A stretch of DNA of 64,000 nt from Candidatus Roizmanbacteria bacterium UBA1450. Its GTDB lineage: Bacteria > Patescibacteriota > Microgenomatia > UBA1406 > GWC2-37-13. The notes under the pieces are model-generated. The model had not been told where the DNA came from, ran no database searches, and was given only the letters and a program-made list of their open reading frames with translations. Below are positions 34,476 to 44,290 of the stretch, piece after piece. Position numbers and translations under genes: made by a program. The stretch covers positions 310,001-374,000 of the forward strand of contig DCTC01000002.1 of assembly GCA_002329205.1 (NCBI GenBank). The letters run 5' to 3'. Every line of letters starts with the position of its first letter. The stretch's first letter is position 1.

Positions 34476-35255
34476 ATGAATATAAAAGAACTTCAGACAA
34501 TTGAACAGACCCCGGAAGTCCGGGAACGGGTAGAGTTTCTCAGAGCTCAGATAGAACGAGGTATTGACTTTGAAACGTGTATCGGTCTACACGGGACAAG
34601 TATTTACGGACTCTATGAGGCAGTGCGTACAGGATATTTTACCGGCAATACACCGTTTGTAGATGATTTTACAGATCCGGAGACAAGAGATTTCTATTTT
34701 CATCCTCTGCTTCGACACAGAGATATGATCCCGGTTGAGATTGACTGGATACCAGAAGAAGAGTCGTTGGCTCAGGTCAAAACGTATGCGGTCGGGGCAG
34801 CTTTTGCTCATGCTTTTCTCAGTAGTTTGGAACTTCCCATCGATGATCCTGAGCATGAAAGACCCTGGATGGCAAAAAGAATGTATCATTATCGTACCTT
34901 AGAAGAATCTATTGAAAATGTAAAGAAATGGTATGGTCCTGACTTTGAAAAACATAAGGATCATATCATAGAGACCCTTCAGGGTGAGATCGAGGAAGAA
35001 GAAGAACCAATCAAATATTTTGAATCCCTCGGGATTGATAAAGCCCGGCTTTTGCAAGAACGTGATAAGGCTTTTAGATATAATGGCTTGATCATCGGTA
35101 TACATCCTCAGGCACTGCAAGACCTTATACTGCTACCGGGAGATTATCGAGAAGGTGATGTGCGATTTCGAGCAACCGGTGGGATTGATATCAAATACAT
35201 GATGGGATGCCAAATCCTCGGCCCGAAAGAGAAACAAATAATCAAGAAGTGGTGA
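34476..35255 (+). CDS. Hypothetical protein, ADP-ribosyltransferase-like N-terminus
   Basis: The protein has 259 residues. 'IGLHGTSIYGLYEAVRTGYF' matches the H-G-T-S...L..h...G pattern that starts the NAD-binding fold of Tpt1/PARP-like ADP-ribosyltransferases. 'YAVGAAFAHAF' could be the following helix, and the C-terminal 'GIHPQALQDLIL' with 'GGIDIKYMMGCQILGPKE' resembles the closing strands. The catalytic Glu is not certain. It lies 15 bp after the JAMM-like gene and 42 bp before copy 3 of the two-Cys family. Confidence 0.6.
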   Translation: MNIKELQTIEQTPEVRERVEFLRAQIERGIDFETCIGLHGTSIYGLYEAVRTGYFTGNTPFVDDFTDPETRDFYFHPLLRHRDMIPVEIDWIPEEESLAQVKTYAVGAAFAHAFLSSLELPIDDPEHERPWMAKRMYHYRTLEESIENVKKWYGPDFEKHKDHIIETLQGEIEEEEEPIKYFESLGIDKARLLQERDKAFRYNGLIIGIHPQALQDLILLPGDYREGDVRFRATGGIDIKYMMGCQILGPKEKQIIKKW

Positions 35256-35297
35256 GAGTGTTCTATACTGAAGTATATTACCAGTTTCTCCTCTGAC

Positions 35298-35546
35298 ATG
35301 GCCAATATCTTTACCAAACAAATCTCACCGATCCCTATGGCAGTCATTGTCGCAGTGATCTTCGGCATTATCTATCTTTTCAATTACTTCTCACCTCAAG
35401 GACAGTGCGAACGTCAAGCGAAGAAACAAGTATACGAAGCAGCAGCAGTCGCGAATATCAATGAGGTAAACCCGATGTACAAAACAATTCTTGACGGAAT
35501 GATCAAAGACGAAACGAAGAAGTGTATGGAGGAGAGAGGGGAGTAA
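35298..35546 (+). CDS. Small membrane protein, two-Cys family (copy 3)
   Basis: The 82-residue protein has a transmembrane helix (about 11-31), then 'YFSPQGQCERQAKKQVY' and a tail ending 'ETKKCMEERGE'. Cys37 and Cys76 are again 39 residues apart. It follows the ADP-ribosyltransferase-like gene on the same strand. The 5' part of the next gene's promoter region overlaps its last codons only marginally. Confidence 0.75.
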   Translation: MANIFTKQISPIPMAVIVAVIFGIIYLFNYFSPQGQCERQAKKQVYEAAAVANINEVNPMYKTILDGMIKDETKKCMEERGE

Positions 35547-35575
35547 TATTTCAAAAACTTCACTATAATGAACAT

Positions 35576-36118
35576 ATGAATGCAGGTTCTTTCAAAACAA
35601 CAAATGTTCTCAAGCTTCTCGGATTAAGTTTCCTTGTCATCGCGATCGGCGTTTTCTTTTACTTTCTCCTGATGGTATTTCGTTCTTTTGCGACTGTACT
35701 TTCAATCGGTATCTCAGCAATTATCGGTTTTTTGCTGCTGAAATATGAACCGGCAGTTTTGGTTGGGAGAAAGATGCTGAAGCCTGCTCTGCAAGTTGTG
35801 ATTATTACGATATTACATTTTGCGTTACTCTTCATTGTCCCGGGTCTTATAGAAATCCCATTTCTAGCTCAGTATACGAGCGGGCCACACAAAGATGCCG
35901 GCATTGAGGCGATCATCTCTTCGATCATTGTCGGAGCTCTGAGTCAGCAGATAGTGGTCTGGATATATCTGATTCGCTATTCGAAACGTGTTCGTATCTC
36001 TTTACTCCAGTTCATATCTCTCGCTGCCTTCTCCGTTATACTTCCTTTTATTCTCATAGGTGTAGTTGTGTTAATCATAGCAATCTCAAACAACCCTTCT
36101 TGGTTTAATATGGACTAA
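35576..36118 (+). CDS. Polytopic membrane protein, unknown
   Basis: This 180-residue protein has about five hydrophobic helices and no recognised family. The ATG at 35576 has TATAAT (35564-35569) 6 nt upstream, so it is probably leaderless; an earlier in-frame start would overlap the preceding gene. It may act as a transporter or scaffold, but nothing in the sequence fixes this. Confidence 0.6.
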   Translation: MNAGSFKTTNVLKLLGLSFLVIAIGVFFYFLLMVFRSFATVLSIGISAIIGFLLLKYEPAVLVGRKMLKPALQVVIITILHFALLFIVPGLIEIPFLAQYTSGPHKDAGIEAIISSIIVGALSQQIVVWIYLIRYSKRVRISLLQFISLAAFSVILPFILIGVVVLIIAISNNPSWFNMD

Positions 36119-36231
36119 TTTCTCAATAGAATGATGTGGTGTGGGAGGGAAGTGGTAAAATAGGAGTGTGAGAAACAAAAGCTTCCAAAGTATTCTTCAA
36201 AAGTAGTTTTTTCGAGTATAATAGAGTATTT

Positions 36232-37707
36232 ATGCTTACAGGTAAACTTAAATCTGATATCGATAAAGTCTGGAATGCATTCTGGACTGGTGGTATCTCA
36301 AATCCTCTCACTGTTATAGAACAAATTACCTATCTTCTTTTCATAAAACGTCTCGATGAAATTCATACTCTGAGAGAAAATAAATCAAATCGCACTGGTG
36401 AGCCGATCGAAAATCCTATCTTTCCGCAAGATAAACAATATCTCCGTTGGTCGAGATTTAAAGACATGGCTCCTCAAACCATGTATGATACGGTATCGAA
36501 AGAAGTATTCCCTTTTATTAAAGATCTCAATGGGCAAACAAACGAGGCATATTCAAAATATATGTCAGATGCTGTTTTCCTGATCCCCACTCCCAATCTT
36601 CTACAAAGAGTGGTAGACATGCTCAATGCAATCCCCATGGATGATCGAGATACAAAAGGAGATGTCTATGAATATTTGCTCTCAAAAATCGCACAAGCAG
36701 GTACGAACGGACAGTTTCGAACCCCTCGTCACATCATCAAAATGATGGTCGATCTCACCAAGCCAAATCCAGACGATATCATCTGTGATCCAGCCTGTGG
36801 TACTGCCGGTTTTTTGGTCACTGCAAATGAGTATATCAGAGAGCATTACCCAGAAATCTTTCACAATCCTCAGAAACGGGAACATTTCAATACCAAAATG
36901 TTTTATGGAAATGATTTTGATCGTACGATGATTAGGATCGCTGTCATGAATATGGTACTTCATGGGATAGAACGTCCCAACGTGTCTGATAAAGATGCTC
37001 TAGCACAAGAACAAGCACATATCCGCGAAGCATATACTCTGATTCTTGCAAATCCTCCATTTAAGGGATCACTTGATTATGATGTCGTGGCCAAAGATTT
37101 GACCAATATGGTCAAAACGAAAAAAACAGAACTGCTATTCCTCGCACTTTTCGTCAAACTTCTCAAAACAGGAGGGCGATGTGCTTGTATCGTACCGGAT
37201 GGTGTGCTTTTCGGAAGCTCAAATGCACATCAAGGGATCCGTAAAACTATTATAGAAGATCAAAAACTCGATGCTGTGATCTCAATGCCATCCGGAGTAT
37301 TCAAGCCCTATGCTGGAGTTTCAACTGCCATTCTTATCTTTACCAAAACTGATTCCGGTGGGACTGATAATGTATGGTTCTATGATATGCAGGCAGATGG
37401 TTTTTCGCTTGATGATAAGAGACAAAAATACGAAAACCCAACTCATGAGCAAAACAATATTCCCGATATCATAAAACGATTTGACCATCAAACGCAGGAA
37501 AAATCACGAAAAAGAACAGATCAGAGTTTCTTTGTCTCAGTTGAAGAAATCAGAGAGAACAAATATGACCTATCCATAAATCGCTATAAAGAAATTGAAT
37601 ATGAGGAAATTGAATACGATCCTCCCAAGAAGATTATTGCGGATATCAAGAAGTTGGAAGTGGATATTCAGAAAGGGTTAGAAGAGTTAGAGAGTATGTT
37701 GAAGTAG
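36232..37707 (+). CDS. hsdM: Type I restriction-modification DNA methyltransferase subunit HsdM
   Basis: HsdM is the N6-adenine methyltransferase of a type I system. The HsdM_N helical domain (about 1-140) begins 'LKSDIDKVWNAFW'. The SAM motif is 'DPACGTAGFL' (near residue 185) and the catalytic motif IV is 'NPPF' (near 268). The 491-residue length fits. TATAAT (36217-36222) is 9 nt before the ATG, giving the operon a leaderless start. The system is hsdM-AAA-hsdS-hsdR, with short gaps, and appears intact. Confidence 0.96.
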   Translation: MLTGKLKSDIDKVWNAFWTGGISNPLTVIEQITYLLFIKRLDEIHTLRENKSNRTGEPIENPIFPQDKQYLRWSRFKDMAPQTMYDTVSKEVFPFIKDLNGQTNEAYSKYMSDAVFLIPTPNLLQRVVDMLNAIPMDDRDTKGDVYEYLLSKIAQAGTNGQFRTPRHIIKMMVDLTKPNPDDIICDPACGTAGFLVTANEYIREHYPEIFHNPQKREHFNTKMFYGNDFDRTMIRIAVMNMVLHGIERPNVSDKDALAQEQAHIREAYTLILANPPFKGSLDYDVVAKDLTNMVKTKKTELLFLALFVKLLKTGGRCACIVPDGVLFGSSNAHQGIRKTIIEDQKLDAVISMPSGVFKPYAGVSTAILIFTKTDSGGTDNVWFYDMQADGFSLDDKRQKYENPTHEQNNIPDIIKRFDHQTQEKSRKRTDQSFFVSVEEIRENKYDLSINRYKEIEYEEIEYDPPKKIIADIKKLEVDIQKGLEELESMLK

Positions 37708-37712
37708 AAAAC

Positions 37713-39125
37713 ATGTTTATTAAAGGAATAAAAATTAGTAATTTCAGATTGTTTAAAAAAGAGCCCGTATTTGAGATGGACGATCTGAATATACCTAATA
37801 ATACAGATGATGGAGCTGGTTTGAATATCTTTGTAGGAAATAACGCATGTGGGAAAACTTCTTTATTAGATGCTATTTCATTACCTTTACTCACCTTTAA
37901 AGCCGATGGTTTTAATCTCAAAGATTTATATAATATAGAAGAAAAATGTGTTATTGAAGTATATTCAAAGGGAGATTTTACCTATAAAGGCAGCATGCCA
38001 AAAACTGCATATCGAGGAAAAGGCTTCTCATTTACTGGGGGTTTAAGGTCCACTGGAAACTCAAACTATCTTGCATCTCTTATAGTGTCAGATCAAAAAT
38101 TTATAAGAGCAGATGGTGAAACGAAGCCTGAAGATGATAAACCAGATATAAGAGTTAGCGTTAATAATCCCTGGAGTGGACCTCGATTTAATCGAAATGA
38201 CGTATTGTATTTAGATAAGAATAGAACATATCAAACTAGGAGTGGCACCTATAATTCTACACGTTTTGATAGATTGATGGAGGATTTTGATTACCAATAC
38301 ATCAAGGCTGAAGATACTCCAATAGACTTAAGTGAGATACATACTGAACTCTCAGAAAAAGTGGAAAATGAGTTTCTTAAAAAGGCCATTAATAAGTTTA
38401 AGGAAATAAGTGGAGTGGAGCTTGTTCTTAATGTGTTTGATCAAATAACACCTCACAAGAAAGCCTCACTCGTTAAGATCACAGAGAAAGGATTAAATAT
38501 ACAGTTGGATTCTATAGGATCAGGTTATGAAATGATTTTTTCATTAATCTATTCATTTTATCTTTCGACACAAAGTGGCAAGGATTTGATAATTCTAATT
38601 GATGAACCTGAATTACATTTGCACCCTCAGATTCAGCGGGAGTTCATTAAATTATTACTAGAGTTTTCAAAAACTGCGCAAATAATCATGACAACACATT
38701 CCCCAATACTAGTTAAGCACCTACTAGAAAATGGTAATGTTAAGGCATTTGTGCTTATAAATGACGGTGAGAAGGTAGCGATTAGTGGTATTACAGATAG
38801 GAAGCTTTCGTATTTATCTTCAAACGAGATCAACTTCATTGCATTTAATCTCGCTACAGAGGAATATCATAATGAATTATACGAATCACTTTTATCTCAG
38901 TATTGCATTGAAAATAGCCTCAGTAGCATAGGAATAAAGGATTTTGATAAAAATTATTTTATAACCGAAAAGGGAGAGTCTAGTGATTACCCTTGGAAAG
39001 GAAATCCTTATGAAGTAAGTAAACATACATTTATTAGGAATCAAATACATCACAGAGCAGAAAATGGTGTTGTGGGTTATGAAGATCTGCGTGACTCTAT
39101 TGAAAAACTTAGATCTTTTTATTGA
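37713..39125 (+). CDS. AAA/ABC-type ATPase inside the type I RM operon (RloA-like)
   Basis: The protein has 470 residues. The Walker A site is at residues 42-50 ('GNNACGKTS'), in an SMC/RecF/OLD-like N-terminus ('ISNFRLFKKE'). Walker B with an H-loop is 'ILIDEPELHLHPQIQ', followed by 'MTTHSPILVKHL'. The C-terminus 'RNQIHHRAENG' recalls RNA/DNA-processing ATPases. No zinc hook or TOPRIM domain is seen. Such genes embedded in type I loci (RloA and relatives) are thought to add anti-phage functions. Its base composition is more A+T-rich than hsdM and hsdR. It starts 5 bp after hsdM and ends 1 bp before hsdS. Confidence 0.85.
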   Translation: MFIKGIKISNFRLFKKEPVFEMDDLNIPNNTDDGAGLNIFVGNNACGKTSLLDAISLPLLTFKADGFNLKDLYNIEEKCVIEVYSKGDFTYKGSMPKTAYRGKGFSFTGGLRSTGNSNYLASLIVSDQKFIRADGETKPEDDKPDIRVSVNNPWSGPRFNRNDVLYLDKNRTYQTRSGTYNSTRFDRLMEDFDYQYIKAEDTPIDLSEIHTELSEKVENEFLKKAINKFKEISGVELVLNVFDQITPHKKASLVKITEKGLNIQLDSIGSGYEMIFSLIYSFYLSTQSGKDLIILIDEPELHLHPQIQREFIKLLLEFSKTAQIIMTTHSPILVKHLLENGNVKAFVLINDGEKVAISGITDRKLSYLSSNEINFIAFNLATEEYHNELYESLLSQYCIENSLSSIGIKDFDKNYFITEKGESSDYPWKGNPYEVSKHTFIRNQIHHRAENGVVGYEDLRDSIEKLRSFY

Positions 39126-39126
39126 T

Positions 39127-40296
39127 ATGGAGAAAATACAGAAAAAAGTAAAGTTAAAAAATTTCGTTAATATAACTTCAGGTTTTGCCTTTAAGTCAAA
39201 CAACTTTAACAGCTATGGGGATGGTATGCCGTTAATTAGAATTAGAGATGTTAACAAAGGATATTCGAACACCTACTACCTTGGATCTTATGACAATCAA
39301 TACGTTGTAGATAAAGGCGACTTCTTAGTAACAATGGATGGTAATTTTATAATTAATAAATGGAAAGGCGAGAAAGCTCTTCTGAACCAACGTGTTTGTA
39401 AAATTGATGTTAAATCATCAGACGTATATCCCGGTTATTTCTATTATTTCATGCCGGAGGTCCTTACCAAAATTCAAAATAAAACTTCTTTTGTTACTGT
39501 TAAACATCTTTCAGTAAAAGATATTAATAATATCGAAATTCCTCTTCCACCTCTCCCCATCCAAAAAAAAATTGCTGATGCTTTGGATAAAGCAGATGAG
39601 ATCAGGAGAAAACGGCAAGAGGCGATAGAAAAGCTTGATGAACTGGTGCAGAGTGTGTTTTTGGATATGTTTGGTGATCCGGTGAAGAATGAGAAAGGGT
39701 GGGAAAGTACCACTCTTAGCCAAGTATGTCTAAAGATTACTGATGGAACCCATCATTCACCATCGACCACAGCTGAAGGTGTTCCTTACGTTACTGCAAA
39801 ACATATAAAACCATATCATGTCTCTTTTGAATCCGATCCATCATATATTAGTATTGAAGATCACACATCTATATATGAAAGATGTAACCCAGAATATGGA
39901 GACGTTTTGTACATAAAAGACGGAGCAACTACAGGAATCGCAGCTAAAAACACATTCACACAGGAAATAAGCTTACTCTCAAGTGTAGCACTATTAAAGC
40001 CCAATCCTGAATTAGTAACATCGGATTTTATTGTTTATTGGTTAAATCATTCTATCGTAAAACAAACGCTTATCGATATTAATATGGCTGGTGCGGCAAT
40101 TAGAAGATATACCCTAGCAAAAATAAGAAATTTTCCTATTCTACTCCCGCCAGTTGGTTTGCAGACAAAATTTTCAGAGAGAGCGAATAAAATCTTAAAG
40201 CAGCGCGAATTATATACTGCACAGGAATTACAAAATTCTTTACTCTTCAATTCCCTAATGCAAAAGGCATTTAAAGGTGAATTAGATTTTAATTAA
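39127..40296 (+). CDS. hsdS: Type I restriction-modification specificity subunit HsdS
   Basis: HsdS recognises the bipartite DNA target and bridges HsdM and HsdR. Two target-recognition domains are visible. The first ('FVNITSGFAFKS' onward) ends in 'IPLPPLPIQKKIADALDKAD', a conserved coiled-coil helix. The second ('ITDGTHHSPSTTAEGVPYV') ends in 'LLPPVGLQTKFSERANKIL'. The start at 39127 ('MEKIQKKVKL') is chosen over in-frame upstream codons that overlap the ATPase gene. It has 389 residues. The target sequence cannot be read from the protein. Confidence 0.93.
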   Translation: MEKIQKKVKLKNFVNITSGFAFKSNNFNSYGDGMPLIRIRDVNKGYSNTYYLGSYDNQYVVDKGDFLVTMDGNFIINKWKGEKALLNQRVCKIDVKSSDVYPGYFYYFMPEVLTKIQNKTSFVTVKHLSVKDINNIEIPLPPLPIQKKIADALDKADEIRRKRQEAIEKLDELVQSVFLDMFGDPVKNEKGWESTTLSQVCLKITDGTHHSPSTTAEGVPYVTAKHIKPYHVSFESDPSYISIEDHTSIYERCNPEYGDVLYIKDGATTGIAAKNTFTQEISLLSSVALLKPNPELVTSDFIVYWLNHSIVKQTLIDINMAGAAIRRYTLAKIRNFPILLPPVGLQTKFSERANKILKQRELYTAQELQNSLLFNSLMQKAFKGELDFN

Positions 40297-40297
40297 C

Positions 40298-43200
40298 ATG
40301 AAATCAAATTTCTTATTTATTCAAAATCACTGGAAGGATATATATCAGGAGGCAGTTGAGACTGAGAAGAATACTTTCACTGCTCCTCGGACGAGTATTT
40401 TTTATGCCCGGCGAACTCTTGAGCTGATTGTCAAATGGCTGTATGAGAATGATCGGGACATAAAAACTCCTTATGAGACACATCTTTCTGCTCTCATGTA
40501 TGAGCCTTCTTTTCGAGATCAATTACCAAAAAATCTTTTCCAATACCTAAACTACATACGTAAAATTGGAAACCTAGCTGTACATAGTCGAAAACGAGTT
40601 ACTACAGAGGAATCACTGCGTGCTGTCAAAAATCTGTACCTTTTTGCAGAGTGGCTTGCAGTAAGGTATAGTCCTGAAGAAACACAGATTCCAGAGTTTG
40701 ATGAGAATATCATCCCTCGCGAAGGTGGAGATGAGCTCAGACAGGCTGAGCTACAAAGACTACAGCGAGAAATGGAACAAAGAGATAAGGAGATTGAAGA
40801 ACACAAGAAACAACTCGAAGATTACAAAAAACTACTCGAAGAAAAGCAAAATCAAGTAGAGAAAACAAAAGAGCAAAATAGGGGACGTTCAACATCACGT
40901 ACCTATACAGAAGCCGAAACAAGAAAATTATTTATTGATCTATTACTAAAAGAAGCCGGATGGGATCCGGCAGCTGAGAATGCCACAGAGTTCGAAGTCC
41001 AAGGTATGCCCAACAATCATGGGGTGGGATATGTGGACTATGTCCTGTGGGGAGATGATGGGTTGCCCTTGGGGATCATTGAAGCTAAAAAGACTGCAAT
41101 AGATCCTGATGAAGGGCAACATCAAGCTGAACTTTATGCGGACTGTTTAGAGAAAAAATATGGACAACGACCGGTGATCTTTTACTCCAATGGCTATGAT
41201 CATTGGATCTGGGAAGATGATATGTACCCACCGCGACCAGTGCAAGGGTTCTATACCAAAGACCAACTTCGAACACTCATTAATCGGCGAAATGCACGTA
41301 AAGAGTTGAGCCAAATTGATATCAATAAAAATATTACCGAACGGCACTATCAAAATACAGCGATCAAAAGCGTTCTGGAGACATTCGAGAATAAACAAAG
41401 AAAAGCTTTACTTGTGATGGCAACGGGTACTGGAAAGACGCGTACAGCAATCTCTCTCACAGATATCATGATGAAAGGTAACTGGGTAAAAAATGTTCTG
41501 TTTTTAGCAGATCGGACAGCTCTTGTGAAACAAGCAAAGAATGCCTACACAGCACTTCTTCCAGAGGTATCAAATGTAAATGTCGTAGATGAAAAAGACG
41601 ATATCAGCGCACGAATTGTATTCTCCACGTATCCAACAATGATGAATTTAATTGATGAAACAAAAGACTCGGGAGAGAAACTCTTTAGTGTCGGGCATTT
41701 TGATCTTATCATTATCGACGAAGCACACAGAAGTGTTTATAAGAAATACCGTGCAATATTTGAGTACTTTGATGCGCTCCTTATTGGACTTACGGCAACA
41801 CCGAAAGATGAAGTTGATAAGAATACGTATGAGTTGTTTGATATTGAAGACAACGTCCCCACATATGCATATGAGCTCGATGAAGCAGTAGCAGACGGTT
41901 ATCTAGTACCACCCAAAAAAGTAGAAGTTCCAACAAAACTTTTGAATAGAGGACTTGTATATAGTGAGCTTTCAGAAGAGGAAAGAGAACAATACGAGAT
42001 GACGTTTGGTGATGAAGAAACGGGAGAATTACCATTATTTATTGAGCCCCCTAATTTTAATGACTGGATATTCAACAAAAGCACCGTGGATCTCGTACTG
42101 AAGTATCTTGTGGAGAAAGGTTTGAAAGTAGAAGGAGGAGATAAACTTGGTAAAACGATTATTTTTGCCAAAAACCATAAGCATGCAAAATTCATAGAGG
42201 AACGTTTTAATAAGAATTATCCATACTTTGGAGGGAAAGCACTTCGTGTCATTGACAACAAAGTTAACTATGCACAGGATCTCATTGGGGAGTTTGCAGA
42301 TAGTACAAAAAAATATCCATTTATTGCAGTTTCTGTAGACATGCTTGATACAGGGATTGATATACCAGAGATTGTCAACCTTGTGTTTTTCAAGATTGTA
42401 CGTTCAAAGTCGAAGTTTTGGCAGATGATAGGACGTGGCACACGGCTTTGTCCTGATTTATTTGCTCCTGGTGACGACAAGAAAGAATTTTTAGTATTTG
42501 ATTTTTGTGGGAATTTTGCCTTTTTTGAGGTGAATACGGAAGGAGTTGAAGGAAGTACACAACAATCATTAAGTCAGATTCTTTTTGAAAAGAGACTATC
42601 ACTCCTTCATTCTCTCCAACATGCAAAGTACCAGAAAGATGAGGAAACAAAAAAATTATATGATGATTTGAAAACATTACTCCATGGAGAAGTCAGCCGA
42701 CTTGACCCAAATAGTTTTATTCTCCGACCTCACAGAAGGTTTATAGATGAATTTTGCCAGATAGAAAGATGGGGTAATATTTCGAATAATGACATTTTAG
42801 ATCTGAAAGATCATATAGCTCCTTTTGTGAATTTCCTTGCAGAGGAAGATGATCTTGCAAAACGATTTGATGGGATGATTCTCTCAGCTCAAGTGAATTA
42901 CGTGGAGGAGAAAAGTAATGCAGCAATGCAGAAGAAAATTAGTGCTATTGCTGCAGATCTAGAAGGAAAAGCAAACATTCCTGATGTACAAAAAGAACTC
43001 GAGCTTATTAGAGAGATTCAAGGAACACAATTTTGGAAAAGTGCTACATTAAGTCAATTAGAGAATGTCAGATGCAGAGTTCGTAATCTTGTGCGATTAC
43101 TAGATAAAAAACAGAAGAGACATGTCTATACAAACTTTCAGGATGATCTGGGAGAGGCAACAATACATGAGACTGAAGTTATCCAGAAGAAGGAGAACTA

Positions 43201-43669
43201 CTTAAACAAAATACAGGAGATTTTGAAGAAAAATCAAGATCATCCTACTGTTATGAAGATACGGAATAATATTAAGCTTAATGAAACGGACATTGAAGGA
43301 TTAATTGAACTTCTTCATATAAATGCACCAGATATCGATAAAGCGAAGATATTGGAGGTTTTTGAGCAAGAACCATTGGGACTTTTTATCCGAAAAATAT
43401 TAGGTTTAGATAGAGAAGCGGCAAAGAAAGCTTTTGCTCAATTCCTTCAAAATAGAACGTTGTCTTCTTCACAGCAACATTTTATGAATACTGTGATTGA
43501 TCACTTAACATCAGTAGGATACATTGACGCCAAAGATTTATATGAGCAGCCATATACTGATTTTCATACGTTTGGTTTAGAAGGTCTTTTTAATACTTCA
43601 GAGCAGGATATCTTATTTGAAATAATTTCGGATATTAAAAGAAATGCACAATTTGAAGTAAATCGTTGA
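40298..43669 (+). CDS. hsdR: Type I restriction endonuclease/translocase subunit HsdR
   Basis: The protein has 1123 residues. An N-terminal DUF4145-like region (about 1-110) and a charged coiled coil (about 145-195) precede the nuclease core, 'YVDYVLWGDDG' to 'IIEAKKT' (D...ExK). The helicase motor has Walker A 'GTGKTRTAIS', DEAH box 'IIIDEAHRSVY', motif III 'GLTATP', and motif VI 'QMIGRGTRLCPD'. It belongs to the EcoEI-like R subunits. It starts 1 bp after hsdS. No frameshift is seen, so restriction is probably functional. Confidence 0.95.
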   Translation: MKSNFLFIQNHWKDIYQEAVETEKNTFTAPRTSIFYARRTLELIVKWLYENDRDIKTPYETHLSALMYEPSFRDQLPKNLFQYLNYIRKIGNLAVHSRKRVTTEESLRAVKNLYLFAEWLAVRYSPEETQIPEFDENIIPREGGDELRQAELQRLQREMEQRDKEIEEHKKQLEDYKKLLEEKQNQVEKTKEQNRGRSTSRTYTEAETRKLFIDLLLKEAGWDPAAENATEFEVQGMPNNHGVGYVDYVLWGDDGLPLGIIEAKKTAIDPDEGQHQAELYADCLEKKYGQRPVIFYSNGYDHWIWEDDMYPPRPVQGFYTKDQLRTLINRRNARKELSQIDINKNITERHYQNTAIKSVLETFENKQRKALLVMATGTGKTRTAISLTDIMMKGNWVKNVLFLADRTALVKQAKNAYTALLPEVSNVNVVDEKDDISARIVFSTYPTMMNLIDETKDSGEKLFSVGHFDLIIIDEAHRSVYKKYRAIFEYFDALLIGLTATPKDEVDKNTYELFDIEDNVPTYAYELDEAVADGYLVPPKKVEVPTKLLNRGLVYSELSEEEREQYEMTFGDEETGELPLFIEPPNFNDWIFNKSTVDLVLKYLVEKGLKVEGGDKLGKTIIFAKNHKHAKFIEERFNKNYPYFGGKALRVIDNKVNYAQDLIGEFADSTKKYPFIAVSVDMLDTGIDIPEIVNLVFFKIVRSKSKFWQMIGRGTRLCPDLFAPGDDKKEFLVFDFCGNFAFFEVNTEGVEGSTQQSLSQILFEKRLSLLHSLQHAKYQKDEETKKLYDDLKTLLHGEVSRLDPNSFILRPHRRFIDEFCQIERWGNISNNDILDLKDHIAPFVNFLAEEDDLAKRFDGMILSAQVNYVEEKSNAAMQKKISAIAADLEGKANIPDVQKELELIREIQGTQFWKSATLSQLENVRCRVRNLVRLLDKKQKRHVYTNFQDDLGEATIHETEVIQKKENYLNKIQEILKKNQDHPTVMKIRNNIKLNETDIEGLIELLHINAPDIDKAKILEVFEQEPLGLFIRKILGLDREAAKKAFAQFLQNRTLSSSQQHFMNTVIDHLTSVGYIDAKDLYEQPYTDFHTFGLEGLFNTSEQDILFEIISDIKRNAQFEVNR

Positions 43670-43674
43670 ACATT

Positions 43675-44211
43675 ATGTCAACCTACCTCGCCCTCCTCCG
43701 CGGCATAAATGTCGGAGGAAACAACAAAGTCAGTATGGCGGAGCTGAAGACGGTCTTTGAGGATCTGGGGTTTTCTGATGTGAGGACGTATATTAATTCC
43801 GGCAATGTGATATTCAAGACAGAGGAGCGCGATGAGAAGAAGTTGGTGCGTGAGATTGAGGAGGGGATCAGAGATCATTTCGGTCTGGATATACCGGTTG
43901 TCGTGAGATCAAAGGAGGAGATTGATCGGGTGACAAAAGAAATTCCTGCTGAGTGGATGAATGATCAGGAACAGAGGACTGATGTGATGTTCTTGTGGGA
44001 GGAAGTGGATACTCCCGATGTTCTTCAGACGATCAAAATCAATCCCGAAGTCGATATCCTCAAATATACAAAAGGAGCGGTCATCTGGCACCTTCTCAGA
44101 AAAAACTATACCAAAAGCCGCATGAATAAAATCATCGGAACGCATTTCTACAAACACCAGACTGCCCGCAACGTCAACACCGTCCGTAAACTACAGGAGC
44201 TCATGAAGTAA
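43675..44211 (+). CDS. DUF1697-family protein
   Basis: The protein has 178 residues and starts 'MSTYLALLRGINVGGNNKV', the DUF1697 signature, with 'YINSGNVIF' following. Function is unknown; the family is widespread and soluble. It starts 5 bp after hsdR and may be read from the RM operon, but it is normally independent of such loci. The ATG at 43675 fits the family N-terminus. Confidence 0.9.
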   Translation: MSTYLALLRGINVGGNNKVSMAELKTVFEDLGFSDVRTYINSGNVIFKTEERDEKKLVREIEEGIRDHFGLDIPVVVRSKEEIDRVTKEIPAEWMNDQEQRTDVMFLWEEVDTPDVLQTIKINPEVDILKYTKGAVIWHLLRKNYTKSRMNKIIGTHFYKHQTARNVNTVRKLQELMK

Positions 44212-44290
44212 TCCTTCCCCCCAAGATGCCCGGGACGTGCAGATGTATGGACAGACGGGATAACGATAAGTGCTAAGGAATAGCAGCCTT

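Noticed and set aside
43675..44211. DUF1697 gene as part of the type I restriction system
   Set aside because: The family is widespread outside RM loci; adjacency alone does not support a defence role.
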